Shown: positions 14,380-22,500 of the stretch, in pieces
How positions within the stretch are numbered: the stretch's first letter is position 1
Layout: each line of letters starts with the position of its first letter
NCBI RefSeq assembly: GCF_003967535.1
Contig: NZ_BIFR01000001.1
Coordinates: 4,835,001 to 4,899,000, forward strand
Source: Tengunoibacter tsumagoiensis
GTDB lineage: Bacteria > Chloroflexota > Ktedonobacteria > Ktedonobacterales > Ktedonobacteraceae
Reading direction: 5' to 3'
Length of the DNA stretch: 64,000 bases
Notes under the pieces: generated by a model
Told to the model about the DNA's origin: nothing
What the model saw: the letters and a program-made list of their open reading frames with translations, nothing else
The model's database searches: none
Translations under genes and position numbers: made by a program

Positions 14380-14820
14380 CTATTTCACCTCGCTTTCAGT
14401 TTTAGGGGTGGGCTGTTGAGCCCGCGTAAATATTGTACCCAGGACACCATTAATAAATCGGCTAGAGGTATCACTGCCAAATGTCTTGGCAAGTTCTATC
14501 GCTTCATTAATAGCAGCCTTGGCTGGTACCGTATTATTAAACAGAATCTCATAGATTGCAAGCCTGAGAATGGTTTTATCAATACGGGCCATCTGCTGGA
14601 TTGGCCATTCACGGGCTGCGGTCTGAATATGGTCGTCGATATCTGCCACATGTGTATACACACCCACGACTAGCTCGCTCGCGTATTCTACTACCTTTGG
14701 ATGCAGATTACGCTCCTCGGCATGACGCTGCAAGACCTCTGTGGGGGTATGATTGGTGATATCGTATTCGTAGAGTGTTTGCAGTGCGATCATTCGCGCT
14801 TGTCTGCGTATCCCTGGCAT
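14380..14820 (-). CDS. nusB: Transcription antitermination factor NusB
   Basis: 146 residues, typical of NusB. N-terminal [17 protein letters not shown] and C-terminal [29 protein letters not shown] are the family signatures. NusB with S10 binds boxA RNA and supports rRNA antitermination. It lies between the Asp23-family gene and acpP. Confidence 0.95.
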   Translation of the reverse strand: MPGIRRQARMIALQTLYEYDITNHTPTEVLQRHAEERNLHPKVVEYASELVVGVYTHVADIDDHIQTAAREWPIQQMARIDKTILRLAIYEILFNNTVPAKAAINEAIELAKTFGSDTSSRFINGVLGTIFTRAQQPTPKTESEVK

Positions 14821-14894
14821 AGTATCCTCGCATTGTGACTAGCTTTGAGTCTTGTTCTTTGCAGAGCAGACAGATGTCAGTAAGTCGGATCTAC

Positions 14895-15233
14895 TTAAGC
14901 AACATCTTGAATATACACATTAACTTCTCGGACCTGCATACCGATCATCATATCGATGGCTGCTGCCACCTCTTCTTGAACGGCATTGCCAACCTCGACG
15001 ATATTATAGCCTGCTTCTACAACAATATAGAGATCTGCCGAGACGGTATTATCTTTGACCGTTAATGCTACCCCCTGCCTGGGAACCTCGCGGCCCAGAA
15101 GGCGTAGCCATTGATCACTTACCTGAGCCATCTTGACAACTCCAGGGATCAACAAGGCAGTGTTAATCACGATCGTTGAAAGTACTGGTCGGGCAACCCG
15201 TACCACTCCGGTTGATTGTGATTCTATTGCCAT
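14895..15233 (-). CDS. Asp23/Gls24 family envelope stress protein
   Basis: 112 residues. Typical Asp23 features: VVRVARPVLSTIVINTA..IPGVV near the start, then a central strand VALTVKDNTVSADLYIVVEAGYNI and a C-terminal VREVNVYIQDV. Members are often encoded beside accC/nusB and are linked to cell envelope or alkaline stress; the molecular role is uncertain. AAGGAGG sits well upstream of the ATG. Next to nusB, as in many Gram-positive genomes. Confidence 0.88.
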   Translation of the reverse strand: MAIESQSTGVVRVARPVLSTIVINTALLIPGVVKMAQVSDQWLRLLGREVPRQGVALTVKDNTVSADLYIVVEAGYNIVEVGNAVQEEVAAAIDMMIGMQVREVNVYIQDVA

Positions 15234-15248
15234 GACGCTTCCTCCTTC

Positions 15249-16019
15249 TTAGGTAAGTGATAAACCACCATCAATGCTTAATACCTGACCTGTGATGTAT
15301 CGCGCAGGTGGCGAACAGAGGAAACCTACGGCCGCTGCTACATCTTCAGGGGCACCCAGATGACCAAGCACAATGCGCCCGGCCAGCGCTTGATGAGCCT
15401 CCTTCGTAAGATTAGCGGTCATATCAGTCTCGATAAAACCAGGGGCTACTGCATTAACACGAATATTCCGCCCCCCTAGCTCTATGGCCAGAGTTTTGGT
15501 CAGTGCAATCAAGCCTCCCTTTGCCGCCGTATAATTAGCCTGACCTGGATTTCCACCCAGAGCAACGACGGAGGCGATGTTCACGATACAGCCTTTGCGG
15601 GCTCTAATCATTGAACGCGCTGCCGCCTTACAGCAAAGATAGGAGCTTTTTAGGTTCGTGTCAAGTACACTATCCCAATCGTCCTCACTCAAACGCACTA
15701 GTAGGTTATCACGAGTGATGCCTGCGTTATTCACAAGCACCGAAACTGACCCAAGAGTACTGGTTACTTCGCGAAAGAGTCGTTCAACATCTTCGCTCTT
15801 GCTTACATCAGCCGCTATAGCCAGTGCTTTTACGCCAAAAGCCTCTATCTCTGCCACCGTCTCTTTAGCCCGTGCTTCATTCCCTAAGTAGTTGACACAG
15901 ACATCGGCTCCACGCCGCCCCAGTTCCAGCGCAATCGCTCGCCCAATCCCACGAGATCCCCCGGTCACAAGTGCAACCTGTCCCGCAAGATCTGCCAGCA
16001 CTACGTTCGTCTCAGACAT
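15249..16019 (-). CDS. fabG: 3-oxoacyl-[ACP] reductase FabG
   Basis: 256 residues, short-chain dehydrogenase. Cofactor site [10 protein letters not shown] near residue 17, NNAG at about 98, catalytic Ser in [10 protein letters not shown] and the YTAAK pair. It reduces 3-oxoacyl-ACP with NADPH in fatty acid elongation. The C-terminal [17 protein letters not shown] is typical of FabG. It follows fabD by 20 bp in the operon. Confidence 0.95.
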   Translation of the reverse strand: MSETNVVLADLAGQVALVTGGSRGIGRAIALELGRRGADVCVNYLGNEARAKETVAEIEAFGVKALAIAADVSKSEDVERLFREVTSTLGSVSVLVNNAGITRDNLLVRLSEDDWDSVLDTNLKSSYLCCKAAARSMIRARKGCIVNIASVVALGGNPGQANYTAAKGGLIALTKTLAIELGGRNIRVNAVAPGFIETDMTANLTKEAHQALAGRIVLGHLGAPEDVAAAVGFLCSPPARYITGQVLSIDGGLSLT

Positions 16020-16039
16020 GTCTGTACTCCATTATATAG

Positions 16040-17059
16040 TTATTGTACCAGGCCCATCTCACGAACGAGTTCAACGGCCTTTTCAATCTCGGCGACGCTG
16101 CTAATATTGATAGTGGTCGCCCCTTTGGCGATGCGCTTGTTCATACCAGCAAGAGCCTTACCAGGCCCAATCTCAAAAAAGGTGGTCACTCCCTGGCTGA
16201 CCAGATACTCAATTGTTCTGGTCCACTGCACCGATGACGCCACTTGCTGCGCCAGCTCCTCACGTAGCTCCTCTACACTTGTCAGAGGGGTTGCTGTAAT
16301 ATTACCAATTAATGGGATCTGGGGATTCTGAATAGCTGTAACGGAGAGTGAGTGAGCCATCTGTGCAACGGCTGGGGCCATGACTGGGGAATGAAAGGCT
16401 CCACTTACAGCCAGAGGGATGACTTTCTTGGCTCCACGCTCTTTCGCAATCTGAAGCGCTGCCTCAAGGGCCTGCTGTTCGCCAGAGAGGACAATCTGGC
16501 CGGGCGCGTTGTAATTGGCAATAATTACCTGGCCCTGGCCCGGATGCCTCACATCGCTCGCTTGCAATCCCTGAATAACTTCCTGGCAGATCTCCTGCAA
16601 GACTCCTTCATCCAGTCCAATGACCGCTGCCATCCCACCCGGACAGGCTAGCTCTTCTTCATGCATGAGACGACCACGTTCACGCACCAGCTGCGCAACC
16701 CCGCTCAGACCCACCGCGCCCGCAGCCACCAGTGCCGAACATTCGCCAACACTATGACCCGCGACATATGCAGGGGTAAAAGGGATCGACCAGGAAGAAT
16801 AGGAGGAGGAGAGTGCTTCTTGAAATGCCGCAAGGTAGGCAAGGCTGACAGCTACAATAGCAGGCTGAGCATTGATGGTCGAGCGGAGGGTCTCTTCAGG
16901 CCCCGCAAAACAGAGCTCACTTAGCGCAAAACCAAGGGTCTGATCAAAGGTGGCAAAAACCTGCTTTGCCGCAGGAGATGCAGCAAAAACATCTGCTCCC
17001 ATACCAACCGCCTGGCTACCTTGTCCAGGAAAGAGAAAGGCGACTTGTGTAGTTATCAT
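16040..17059 (-). CDS. fabD: Malonyl-CoA:ACP transacylase FabD
   Basis: About 339 residues from the ATG at 17059, so that the protein starts [16 protein letters not shown], the family N-terminus. The frame is open to 17158, but that extension is not FabD-like and overlaps a hairpin. GHSVGE holds the catalytic Ser, and the His is in [11 protein letters not shown]. It loads malonyl groups onto ACP. A central insertion ([12 protein letters not shown]) is present before the [14 protein letters not shown] motif. Confidence 0.95.
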   Translation of the reverse strand: MITTQVAFLFPGQGSQAVGMGADVFAASPAAKQVFATFDQTLGFALSELCFAGPEETLRSTINAQPAIVAVSLAYLAAFQEALSSSYSSWSIPFTPAYVAGHSVGECSALVAAGAVGLSGVAQLVRERGRLMHEEELACPGGMAAVIGLDEGVLQEICQEVIQGLQASDVRHPGQGQVIIANYNAPGQIVLSGEQQALEAALQIAKERGAKKVIPLAVSGAFHSPVMAPAVAQMAHSLSVTAIQNPQIPLIGNITATPLTSVEELREELAQQVASSVQWTRTIEYLVSQGVTTFFEIGPGKALAGMNKRIAKGATTINISSVAEIEKAVELVREMGLVQ

Positions 17060-17146
17060 TATGCACTTCACTATTGAAATATGCTCGCTTCCCCAGCTTT
17101 TCAGAGTAACGAGAACGGATTGGAATGGATGGTCTTCTGTGGTAGA

Positions 17147-17185
17147 TGACCCACCCATCCGTCCATTGACCGGATAGATGGGTCA
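17147..17185. promoter_or_regulatory. Hairpin in the rpmF-fabD gap
   Basis: TGACCCA pairs with TGGGTCA (17147-17153 with 17179-17185), and inside it ATCCG pairs with CGGAT (17157-17161 with 17171-17175). It lies in the 178-bp gap within the operon. It may be an RNA processing or attenuation site that sets fabD levels apart from rpmF. Function inferred. Confidence 0.4.
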
Positions 17186-17237
17186 GCCAGCCACAATACA
17201 TCTATAAGTATGCATCAGCAACCCTGTTGCCTCTACA

Positions 17238-17426
17238 CTACTTCTGATTCTTTGGCAGAAACACCTGGCGACCCCGATAGGTGCCACAATTTGGGCAAGC
17301 GTGATGCGACAGACGAGGCTTCTTGCACTGTGGGCAAGCAACCAACTGCGGCAGGTCAAGATGATGATGGGCGCGGCGTTCGCCCTGGCGCGCATGCGAG
17401 ATGCGCTGTTTTGGTAAGGCTCCCAT
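17238..17426 (-). CDS. rpmF: Ribosomal protein bL32
   Basis: 62 residues from the ATG at 17426, where GAGGAG lies 9 nt upstream; an ATG 21 bases earlier overlaps that site. Starts MGALPKQRISHARQGERRAHH, then CPQC and CPNC zinc-binding pairs and the YRGRQVF C-terminus of bL32. The yceD-rpmF-fab order is conserved widely. Confidence 0.95.
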   Translation of the reverse strand: MGALPKQRISHARQGERRAHHHLDLPQLVACPQCKKPRLSHHACPNCGTYRGRQVFLPKNQK

Positions 17427-17481
17427 TGCTGTATTCTCCTCTTCCACCAGTATTGTGCCCTGAGTTCTTGATCAGGTCTAC

Positions 17482-18030
17482 TTACTCGTGTGGTGTGTTG
17501 TTTTGAATCTGACTGATTGGTAATAGATCTTTTAAGATGTTAAATTGACTCTCTCCCTCTGGCTCACAATTGCAGGGGCCAAGGTTGAGATCATGACCAC
17601 ACTGTGAACAAAGCCCGGCGCAATCCTCTTTGCACAGTGTCACCATCGGAACCGCGAGCAACACAGCCTGGCGTATGGCCTCCGTGAGATCGACCTGATG
17701 GTGTTCATCGATAGAGAACACGTCGTCCTCCTCGATTGGTGGAAGTGGGGCACCCGTCACCACATCTACCGTTGGATAAAAGCGCTCCTCAAAGGTCACA
17801 TGCATGAGCTGCTCAAATTCTTTTAAACAGCGGGTACATGTTAGCCCGAGGGTCAGATCCACCCAACCATCGACCAGAAGCCCCTGGTTGACACGGCGCA
17901 TACGCACATGGCCATCAATGGGGCCAATGACGTTGAGATCGCTGTCGAGTTGAACCTGTTCTTCATGAATAGCTGATGAGTAGGTGTTGCCAACCTGGGC
18001 TTTCATCAGTTGCGCCACATTATATATCAT
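17482..18030 (-). CDS. yceD: YceD/DUF177 family protein
   Basis: 182 residues. Middle LGLTCTRCLKEFEQ, then DLTEAIRQAVLLAVPMVTLC and the C-terminal CAGLCSQCGHDLN, which are hallmarks of DUF177 (YceD). Family members lie next to rpmF and are implicated in 23S rRNA accumulation. Four C-terminal cysteines could bind zinc. First gene after the consensus promoter at 18274-18302. Confidence 0.92.
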   Translation of the reverse strand: MIYNVAQLMKAQVGNTYSSAIHEEQVQLDSDLNVIGPIDGHVRMRRVNQGLLVDGWVDLTLGLTCTRCLKEFEQLMHVTFEERFYPTVDVVTGAPLPPIEEDDVFSIDEHHQVDLTEAIRQAVLLAVPMVTLCKEDCAGLCSQCGHDLNLGPCNCEPEGESQFNILKDLLPISQIQNNTPHE

Positions 18031-18273
18031 GGGAAATGTTTCCTTTCCACTAGTTTCAACCCTCAGCAGTTTGAAGGGAACCGCTACAATATCTGTTCGT
18101 TTCCGGGCAGGTTGATGCTAGAATACAACAGATCGTGTGATGACTCAACACGCGGCATGTTCCAAACAACTGGCGTGATTAGACACTAGAGAACCCTTTT
18201 GTACTATCTCTTGCCGGTAAAATACTTTCGGGCGCAAGGTGAATGATCCCGTGTCCTCCGCAGGCGCTTGCTC
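18031..18273 (-). other. Leader of the yceD operon
   Basis: About 240 nt of untranslated leader between the predicted start (about 18267) and the yceD ATG. No gene or clear riboswitch fold was recognised. Confidence 0.5.
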
Positions 18274-18302
18274 ATTATAGACAAGGTCTGTAAGGGTGTC
18301 AA
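18274..18302 (-). promoter_or_regulatory. Consensus sigma-70 promoter of the yceD-rpmF-fab-nusB-acpP operon
   Basis: Minus strand TTGACA (18297-18302), exactly 17 bp, TATAAT (18274-18279). Both hexamers are perfect consensus. Confidence 0.92.
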
Positions 18303-18371
18303 GTCTTTGTTCTGTCTATCAGTTTCTGGTTTTCCAGGGCCCTCTTGTCCCTTTTCTTGGCTCAAATGCTC

Positions 18372-18986
18372 TTAATCAGAATAATTAGAACTCCCCATGG
18401 AATCGGCGGCAAGGGAGGCTCGCCGTTGCTGTGGACCCGTCTGCTGAGGTGGAATCAGGTCGTTCTCTTCTCCATCTGGCTGCTGAGTATTCTGATCCTC
18501 CAGGCTATCTAATCCTCGCTCGATGCTCATGATGGTTCGCCCAAGCTCGCCGTTGATGCTCAGAAGATGCTCCCGCAGGCCATGAAGGGTCTCGGTTGCA
18601 TAGGCATCCGCTTCGTTTTGCAGTTGATCGGTGCGCTCTTCAGCTCGACGAATGATGGATTGAGCCTGCTCGTTGGCTCGCCGCACCATCTCTTGCGAGC
18701 GCTCCTCCGCTGCTCGGAGCAGCCCTTCTCGGCTCATGGTCCGTTCGGCCTCGTCTCGAGCACGCGCCACAATGGCGGTCGCATCCGACTGCGCCTGCGC
18801 CAAAATGTTCTCTTTCTCCTGGATAATTCGTCGGGCTCGCTTGATCTCATCAGGGATCGAGGTGCGCATCATATCAATAATATTTAAAATGTCGGGCTCT
18901 TTGATGATGATCTGATTCAGCAGGGGCATTTTGCGGCTGCTGGCGACAAGGTTCTCCAGACGATCGACCAGATAAAGTATATCCAT
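18372..18986 (-). CDS. Coiled-coil protein (DivIVA/V-ATPase subunit H-like)
   Basis: 204 residues. N-terminal part contains LVDRLENLVASSRKMPLLN. Residues about 45-155 are almost uninterrupted charged heptad sequence (IKRARRIIQEKENILAQAQS, EERSQEMVRRANEQAQ), and the tail is Gln/Pro-rich. It has no membrane helix. It resembles cytoplasmic coiled-coil proteins annotated as V-type ATPase subunit H or DivIVA-like in Chloroflexota, and may be a scaffold or cell-division protein. It follows coaD by 98 bp. Function not established. Confidence 0.6.
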   Translation of the reverse strand: MDILYLVDRLENLVASSRKMPLLNQIIIKEPDILNIIDMMRTSIPDEIKRARRIIQEKENILAQAQSDATAIVARARDEAERTMSREGLLRAAEERSQEMVRRANEQAQSIIRRAEERTDQLQNEADAYATETLHGLREHLLSINGELGRTIMSIERGLDSLEDQNTQQPDGEENDLIPPQQTGPQQRRASLAADSMGSSNYSD

Positions 18987-19084
18987 ACTGTGCCTTGTTT
19001 CCTTCCCGTGCCACGGCGTCCCCCCCGGACGCAGCCCTGGCTCTCTCCGTATGCTTTGTCTGAGCTTCGCTCTTCGTGATCGCT

Positions 19085-19600
19085 CTAACGCGGCTCCCCA
19101 TGCAATTTCTGCTGCAAGGCACGTGCGACAGTGGTGGGAAGCAGGTCGGTGACATCGCCACCTAGACGCGCCACTTCTTTAAGCAGAGATGAACTTATAA
19201 AAAGGTGTTCAAGATGGGTAAACAAACAGATTGTCTCGATCTCAGGTGCCAATTTTCGATTCATTAACCCCTGTTTGAATTCAGCTTCAAAATCTGCTGA
19301 CGAACGGAGCCCTTTGATGATCGCTGTGGCGCCACGCGCTCGCGCATAGTCAATCGTTAGACCCGTGAACGTCTCAACTTGCACGTTGACTAGTTGCTCC
19401 TCTGCAATGACCTTTTGCCAGAGTGCCGCCCGCTCTTCAACTGTAAATAGCAGATTCTTCGATGGCGTTGCATAGACGGCGATCACAAGTCTCTCACAGA
19501 GCTGTGCTGCACGCCGCGCAATATCCAGATGCCCGTTGGTTAATGGGTCAAAACTACCTGGATAGATGCCAATAAGCTGCGATCTCTGTTGGTGCTTCAC
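19085..19600 (-). CDS. coaD: Phosphopantetheine adenylyltransferase
   Basis: About 171 residues from the GTG at 19600; GGAGG lies 7 nt upstream, so the TTG at 19606 is less likely. GIYPGSFDPLTNGHLDI holds the nucleotidyltransferase (T/N)xGH signature, and the C-terminal ISSSLLKEVARLGGDV is diagnostic of CoaD. It transfers AMP to 4'-phosphopantetheine in CoA synthesis, the source of the ACP prosthetic group used by the operon downstream. Confidence 0.95.
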   Translation of the reverse strand: MKHQQRSQLIGIYPGSFDPLTNGHLDIARRAAQLCERLVIAVYATPSKNLLFTVEERAALWQKVIAEEQLVNVQVETFTGLTIDYARARGATAIIKGLRSSADFEAEFKQGLMNRKLAPEIETICLFTHLEHLFISSSLLKEVARLGGDVTDLLPTTVARALQQKLHGEPR

Positions 19601-19733
19601 CGGCAATCCTCCAATCAGTTGAATCCTTCAGGAAACTATGAAACTAGCATTAGCACTCTTAGCACTTTTTATTAAACCATATTAGCGGCCATTCGGCAAT
19701 AGCCGAAACGAGCGCAGAAGGGGCCTGGTTAGC

Positions 19734-19764
19734 AAAAAAGGACAGCCAGGGCTTCTGGCTGTCC
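19734..19764 (-). terminator. Rho-independent terminator after the small membrane protein gene
   Basis: Perfect 10-bp stem (19740-19749 with 19755-19764), loop GGCTT, followed on the minus strand by six T. It separates the 125-residue membrane protein gene from coaD. Confidence 0.9.
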
Positions 19765-19797
19765 CACAAGATCACTTCCCGTCTCACATGGTCCCTT

Positions 19798-20175
19798 TTA
19801 GAGGGCTTTGCGCACGCGTTTCCGGTAGATACCTGTGATCGCTTCTCCCAGGCTAATGGCAATTAAGCCCAAAAGCAGGTGAAGAACCTGGATGATCCAG
19901 TGCGAGGAACCTACCATCAGAGAGGCCTGGGTCAGGCCCAGCCAGATCAGTAGTACACCAATGACAAAGGCTGCTATCCCCAGACCAATGTTGCCACCCT
20001 TAGCGGTCGCAATGACACCACCCTCAACCCAGAGGGCAATGGCGATTAAGAGACCCAGGAGCATATGCACAGGGACGAGCGCACCTTTGATACCAGCAAT
20101 CCAGAAGATAAGTCCAAGAATAAGAGCTAGCAGGCCGCAGATTCGCAAGACCATGCTCGAAATACGTAATGCCAT
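19798..20175 (-). CDS. Small four-helix membrane protein of unknown function
   Basis: 125 residues with four hydrophobic helices separated by short loops (LALILGLIFWIAG, MLLGLLIAIALWVEGG, IAAFVIGVLLIWLGL, LHLLLGLIAISLGEAI) and a very basic C-terminus (YRKRVRKAL) that should face the cytoplasm. AAGGAG lies 10 nt before the ATG. Monocistronic, with its own terminator. Family not recognised. Confidence 0.7.
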   Translation of the reverse strand: MALRISSMVLRICGLLALILGLIFWIAGIKGALVPVHMLLGLLIAIALWVEGGVIATAKGGNIGLGIAAFVIGVLLIWLGLTQASLMVGSSHWIIQVLHLLLGLIAISLGEAITGIYRKRVRKAL

Positions 20176-20190
20176 CGAAGTCCTTCTCCT

Positions 20191-20216
20191 TACAGATCAT
20201 AAATACAGATCATAAA
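20191..20216. repeat. 13-bp perfect tandem repeat upstream of the membrane protein gene
   Basis: TACAGATCATAAA twice head to tail. On the minus strand each unit contains TATGAT, a possible -10 box, and the pair ends right at the ribosome binding site of the gene starting at 20175. Confidence 0.8.
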
Positions 20217-20331
20217 TGGTACATCTGATAGAGAATCAGAGGTAGCCAGACGCTTTGAGGATAGCTCTATCCTCTGGCTGAAACGAATGTCAACAGGGCT
20301 TTTCATGCGTTGACATGGCTGTTGTGACTTG

Positions 20332-21552
20332 TTAGTGGCTGATCTCTCCACCGACGGGAATACGCTCTCCTCCCATCAAGTGCACAGGCTGGTGCAGATG
20401 GGAGCGATTTGACACGGCTACGAGAAAGGCCAGCAACACAAGTATACCACCGATGATAAAGGGAGTCCCGGGATAAAACATGTAGGCAAGGCCAGCTGCG
20501 ACCGGCCCTACAGCTCTTCCCAGCCCAGCCAGACCCTGTGAAAGCCCCAGGATCTCTCCCTGCTTCTCCTGAGAACTGGCAAACGATAAGAGGGTCGAGA
20601 CGGTTGGCGTAACCGCTCCTTCGCCAATGCTTAATAATGCGAGACTCACTAAAAGCAAGGCAAACTGCTGGCTAAAGGCCAGCATGATTAATCCCACTGC
20701 CAGCAACAACAGGCCCACTAACATGACTCCACGCTCGTTCCAACGTTTCACAAGTTGACCAACCAGACCCCCTTGCATGAGGACAATAATGATACCTATA
20801 TAGGTAAATATGTACCCATTCTGTGAGGCTCCCCATCCAAAGGTCTTCTGTGAGAAGAGGGAGAAGACTGCCTCCATGGCGGTGAAGGCCAGCGTAAACA
20901 AGAGATTGACGCTGATTAAGGTCAGAATAGCAGGCGTATGAAGAACGCTCCCCCACCCTCTTAAGAGATTCTGTCTCACGGCACTCCCAGTTCGCTGTTG
21001 ACGCGTCTCAGGGAGAAAGAGGATCACCAGTAAGGCGTTGATTAACGCTAATCCACCCGCAACCCAGAATGGAAGGGTGGTTCCCAGAGGTGCCAGGATT
21101 CCTCCCAATAAGGGCCCGATCACAAAACCCAGTCCAATCGATGCCCCAATCATTCCCATTCCACTAGCTCGATTCTTAGCGTCTGTGACATCCGCGACAA
21201 CAGCTTGCGCTGACCCAATATTGGAGGCACCAATTCCACCCAGAAAACGCGCACATAAGAGCAACGGCAAGTTTCCCGCTAGCGCCGTAAGCACAAATGA
21301 ACATGTTTCCAGGATCAGCGAGGCTACGATAACGGGCTTACGCCCATAGCGATCTGACAGGCTGCCTAACAGTGGCGTACAGACAAATTGCGCGATAGCG
21401 TAGACGGTCAGGATCAGGCCAACTCCAACCGGGGTGGCCCCCACATGCTCAGCCCAGAAGGGTAAGAGAGGAATGATCAGGCCAAATCCAATAAAATCAA
21501 TCAAGATTGTTAAAGCCATCAGCAATAATGGCGAGCGCGACTTTCTTTGCAT
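20332..21552 (-). CDS. MFS drug exporter, DHA1 (TetA-like) type
   Basis: 406 residues, twelve predicted helices. Motif A GSLSDRYGRKP lies between helices 2 and 3, and GASIGLGFVIGPLLGG resembles the antiporter motif C in helix 5. It is expected to export a lipophilic compound by proton antiport. A 26-bp perfect palindrome lies 16 bp before its ATG and a related site lies before the PadR gene, so expression is probably repressed by the PadR protein upstream. Confidence 0.88.
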   Translation of the reverse strand: MQRKSRSPLLLMALTILIDFIGFGLIIPLLPFWAEHVGATPVGVGLILTVYAIAQFVCTPLLGSLSDRYGRKPVIVASLILETCSFVLTALAGNLPLLLCARFLGGIGASNIGSAQAVVADVTDAKNRASGMGMIGASIGLGFVIGPLLGGILAPLGTTLPFWVAGGLALINALLVILFLPETRQQRTGSAVRQNLLRGWGSVLHTPAILTLISVNLLFTLAFTAMEAVFSLFSQKTFGWGASQNGYIFTYIGIIIVLMQGGLVGQLVKRWNERGVMLVGLLLLAVGLIMLAFSQQFALLLVSLALLSIGEGAVTPTVSTLLSFASSQEKQGEILGLSQGLAGLGRAVGPVAAGLAYMFYPGTPFIIGGILVLLAFLVAVSNRSHLHQPVHLMGGERIPVGGEISH

Positions 21553-21568
21553 AGGTTATCCATCCCGT

Positions 21569-21594
21569 CTGTTAAGTCAGATCTGACTTAACAG
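21569..21594. promoter_or_regulatory. 26-bp perfect palindromic operator of the MFS gene
   Basis: Core TTAAGTCAGA followed by its exact reverse complement, extended three bases on each side (CTG..CAG). It sits immediately upstream of the MFS start at 21552. A similar 20-mer lies at 22237-22256. Confidence 0.8.
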
Positions 21595-21636
21595 CGAAAA
21601 AAAAGCACTTTCCTCTCATTGTAGAAAAAGATGTGT

Positions 21637-22218
21637 TTATTGATGCGAATGAAGAAACATAGCATAGGTAGTAGGAAGCTGACGAAGCGTCTTTTCCAGC
21701 CAGTTTATTTCAGCCTCCAGCAATGCCAATTTATGACCATAGACCAGTTGATGAGCGATATCTGTCCCCTGGCAGCCCTCTGTCTGCTGCAAGAGATCTG
21801 TCTTCTGGTTGAGAAGGTTTTCCAGGCGCTCGCGTAAGAGCGTTTCAGCCTCCTCTGGCGTCAGATGATTGAGAAAATAAATACAGGCCTCCAGTTCACT
21901 AAAACCTGGAGCATAGGTGCTTAACATTGAACGCAAAAGCGTATAAAAATAGCTACGGCCCTCTGCTGTTATATAGTACATGTCGCGCTCACGCAACGTA
22001 ACATCTTCATGGGCTGCACCTGGACCTGGTGCCTCAACTGCTTCTCGCCGCAAGTCTAAGTAACCATCCGCAACCAGCTTCTCTAACTGGTAATAGATGG
22101 TTGGCTTTTTGATGTGATTGGCAAAAAGCTCGTGGTGCGTCTCTATGACCTCTCGTATCTGCTGACCATACATTGGCCGCGCAAGCAACAGACCCAGAAG
22201 CATTAGCTGCTTATACAT
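21637..22218 (-). CDS. PadR family transcriptional regulator
   Basis: 193 residues from the ATG at 22218. The frame is open to an upstream start at 22284, but that stretch encodes the operator-like sequence at 22237-22256, so the shorter start is preferred. MYKQLMLLGLLLARPMYGQQI and KPTIYYQLEKLVADGYL form the PadR winged helix; the C-terminal half has dimerising helices (NLLNQKTDLLQQTEG). PadR proteins repress efflux genes and are released by small aromatic or drug ligands. It is 84 bp upstream of the MFS gene on the same strand. Confidence 0.88.
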   Translation of the reverse strand: MYKQLMLLGLLLARPMYGQQIREVIETHHELFANHIKKPTIYYQLEKLVADGYLDLRREAVEAPGPGAAHEDVTLRERDMYYITAEGRSYFYTLLRSMLSTYAPGFSELEACIYFLNHLTPEEAETLLRERLENLLNQKTDLLQQTEGCQGTDIAHQLVYGHKLALLEAEINWLEKTLRQLPTTYAMFLHSHQ

Positions 22219-22236
22219 GTCTTCTTTACGCTTTCG

Positions 22237-22256
22237 TTGAGTCAAGTCTGACTTAA
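22237..22256. promoter_or_regulatory. Second PadR-type operator, upstream of padR
   Basis: TTGAGTCAAGTCTGACTTAA matches the 20-bp core of the site at 21572-21591 in 17 of 20 positions. Its position 19 bp before the regulator start suggests autorepression. Confidence 0.7.
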
Positions 22257-22411
22257 TTATACTGAACAACTGTACGCTCGTCAAGGATGCGTTTCTCGAT
22301 ACAGGGCAGGACCTTAAATTTTTACAAAAAAATAGTTGTGCTCTTTCAAAGGCATCATTTTGTGAAAAAAGGCATAGTATTTTTAGAACAGGTCGTGTAT
22401 TATTGAAATAT

Positions 22412-22480
22412 TACGATGTTCTTGTTTGAAATAGTGACAGGTTCATGCGCAATCTCTTCTCGCGTATACGATGTTCTTGT
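22412..22480 (+). repeat. 14-bp direct repeats upstream of the kinase gene
   Basis: TACGATGTTCTTGT occurs at 22412-22425 and 22467-22480, 55 bp apart. The second copy abuts AAGGAGG of the kinase gene. Possible regulator sites or a duplication remnant. Confidence 0.6.
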
Positions 22481-22500
22481 AAGGAGGCACACGTCGTTCT

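Noticed and set aside
14142-14820. Duplicate fatty-acid operon or polyketide genes
   Set aside because: The ACP, FabD and FabG here have ordinary housekeeping lengths and order; no ketosynthase is present, so this is primary metabolism.
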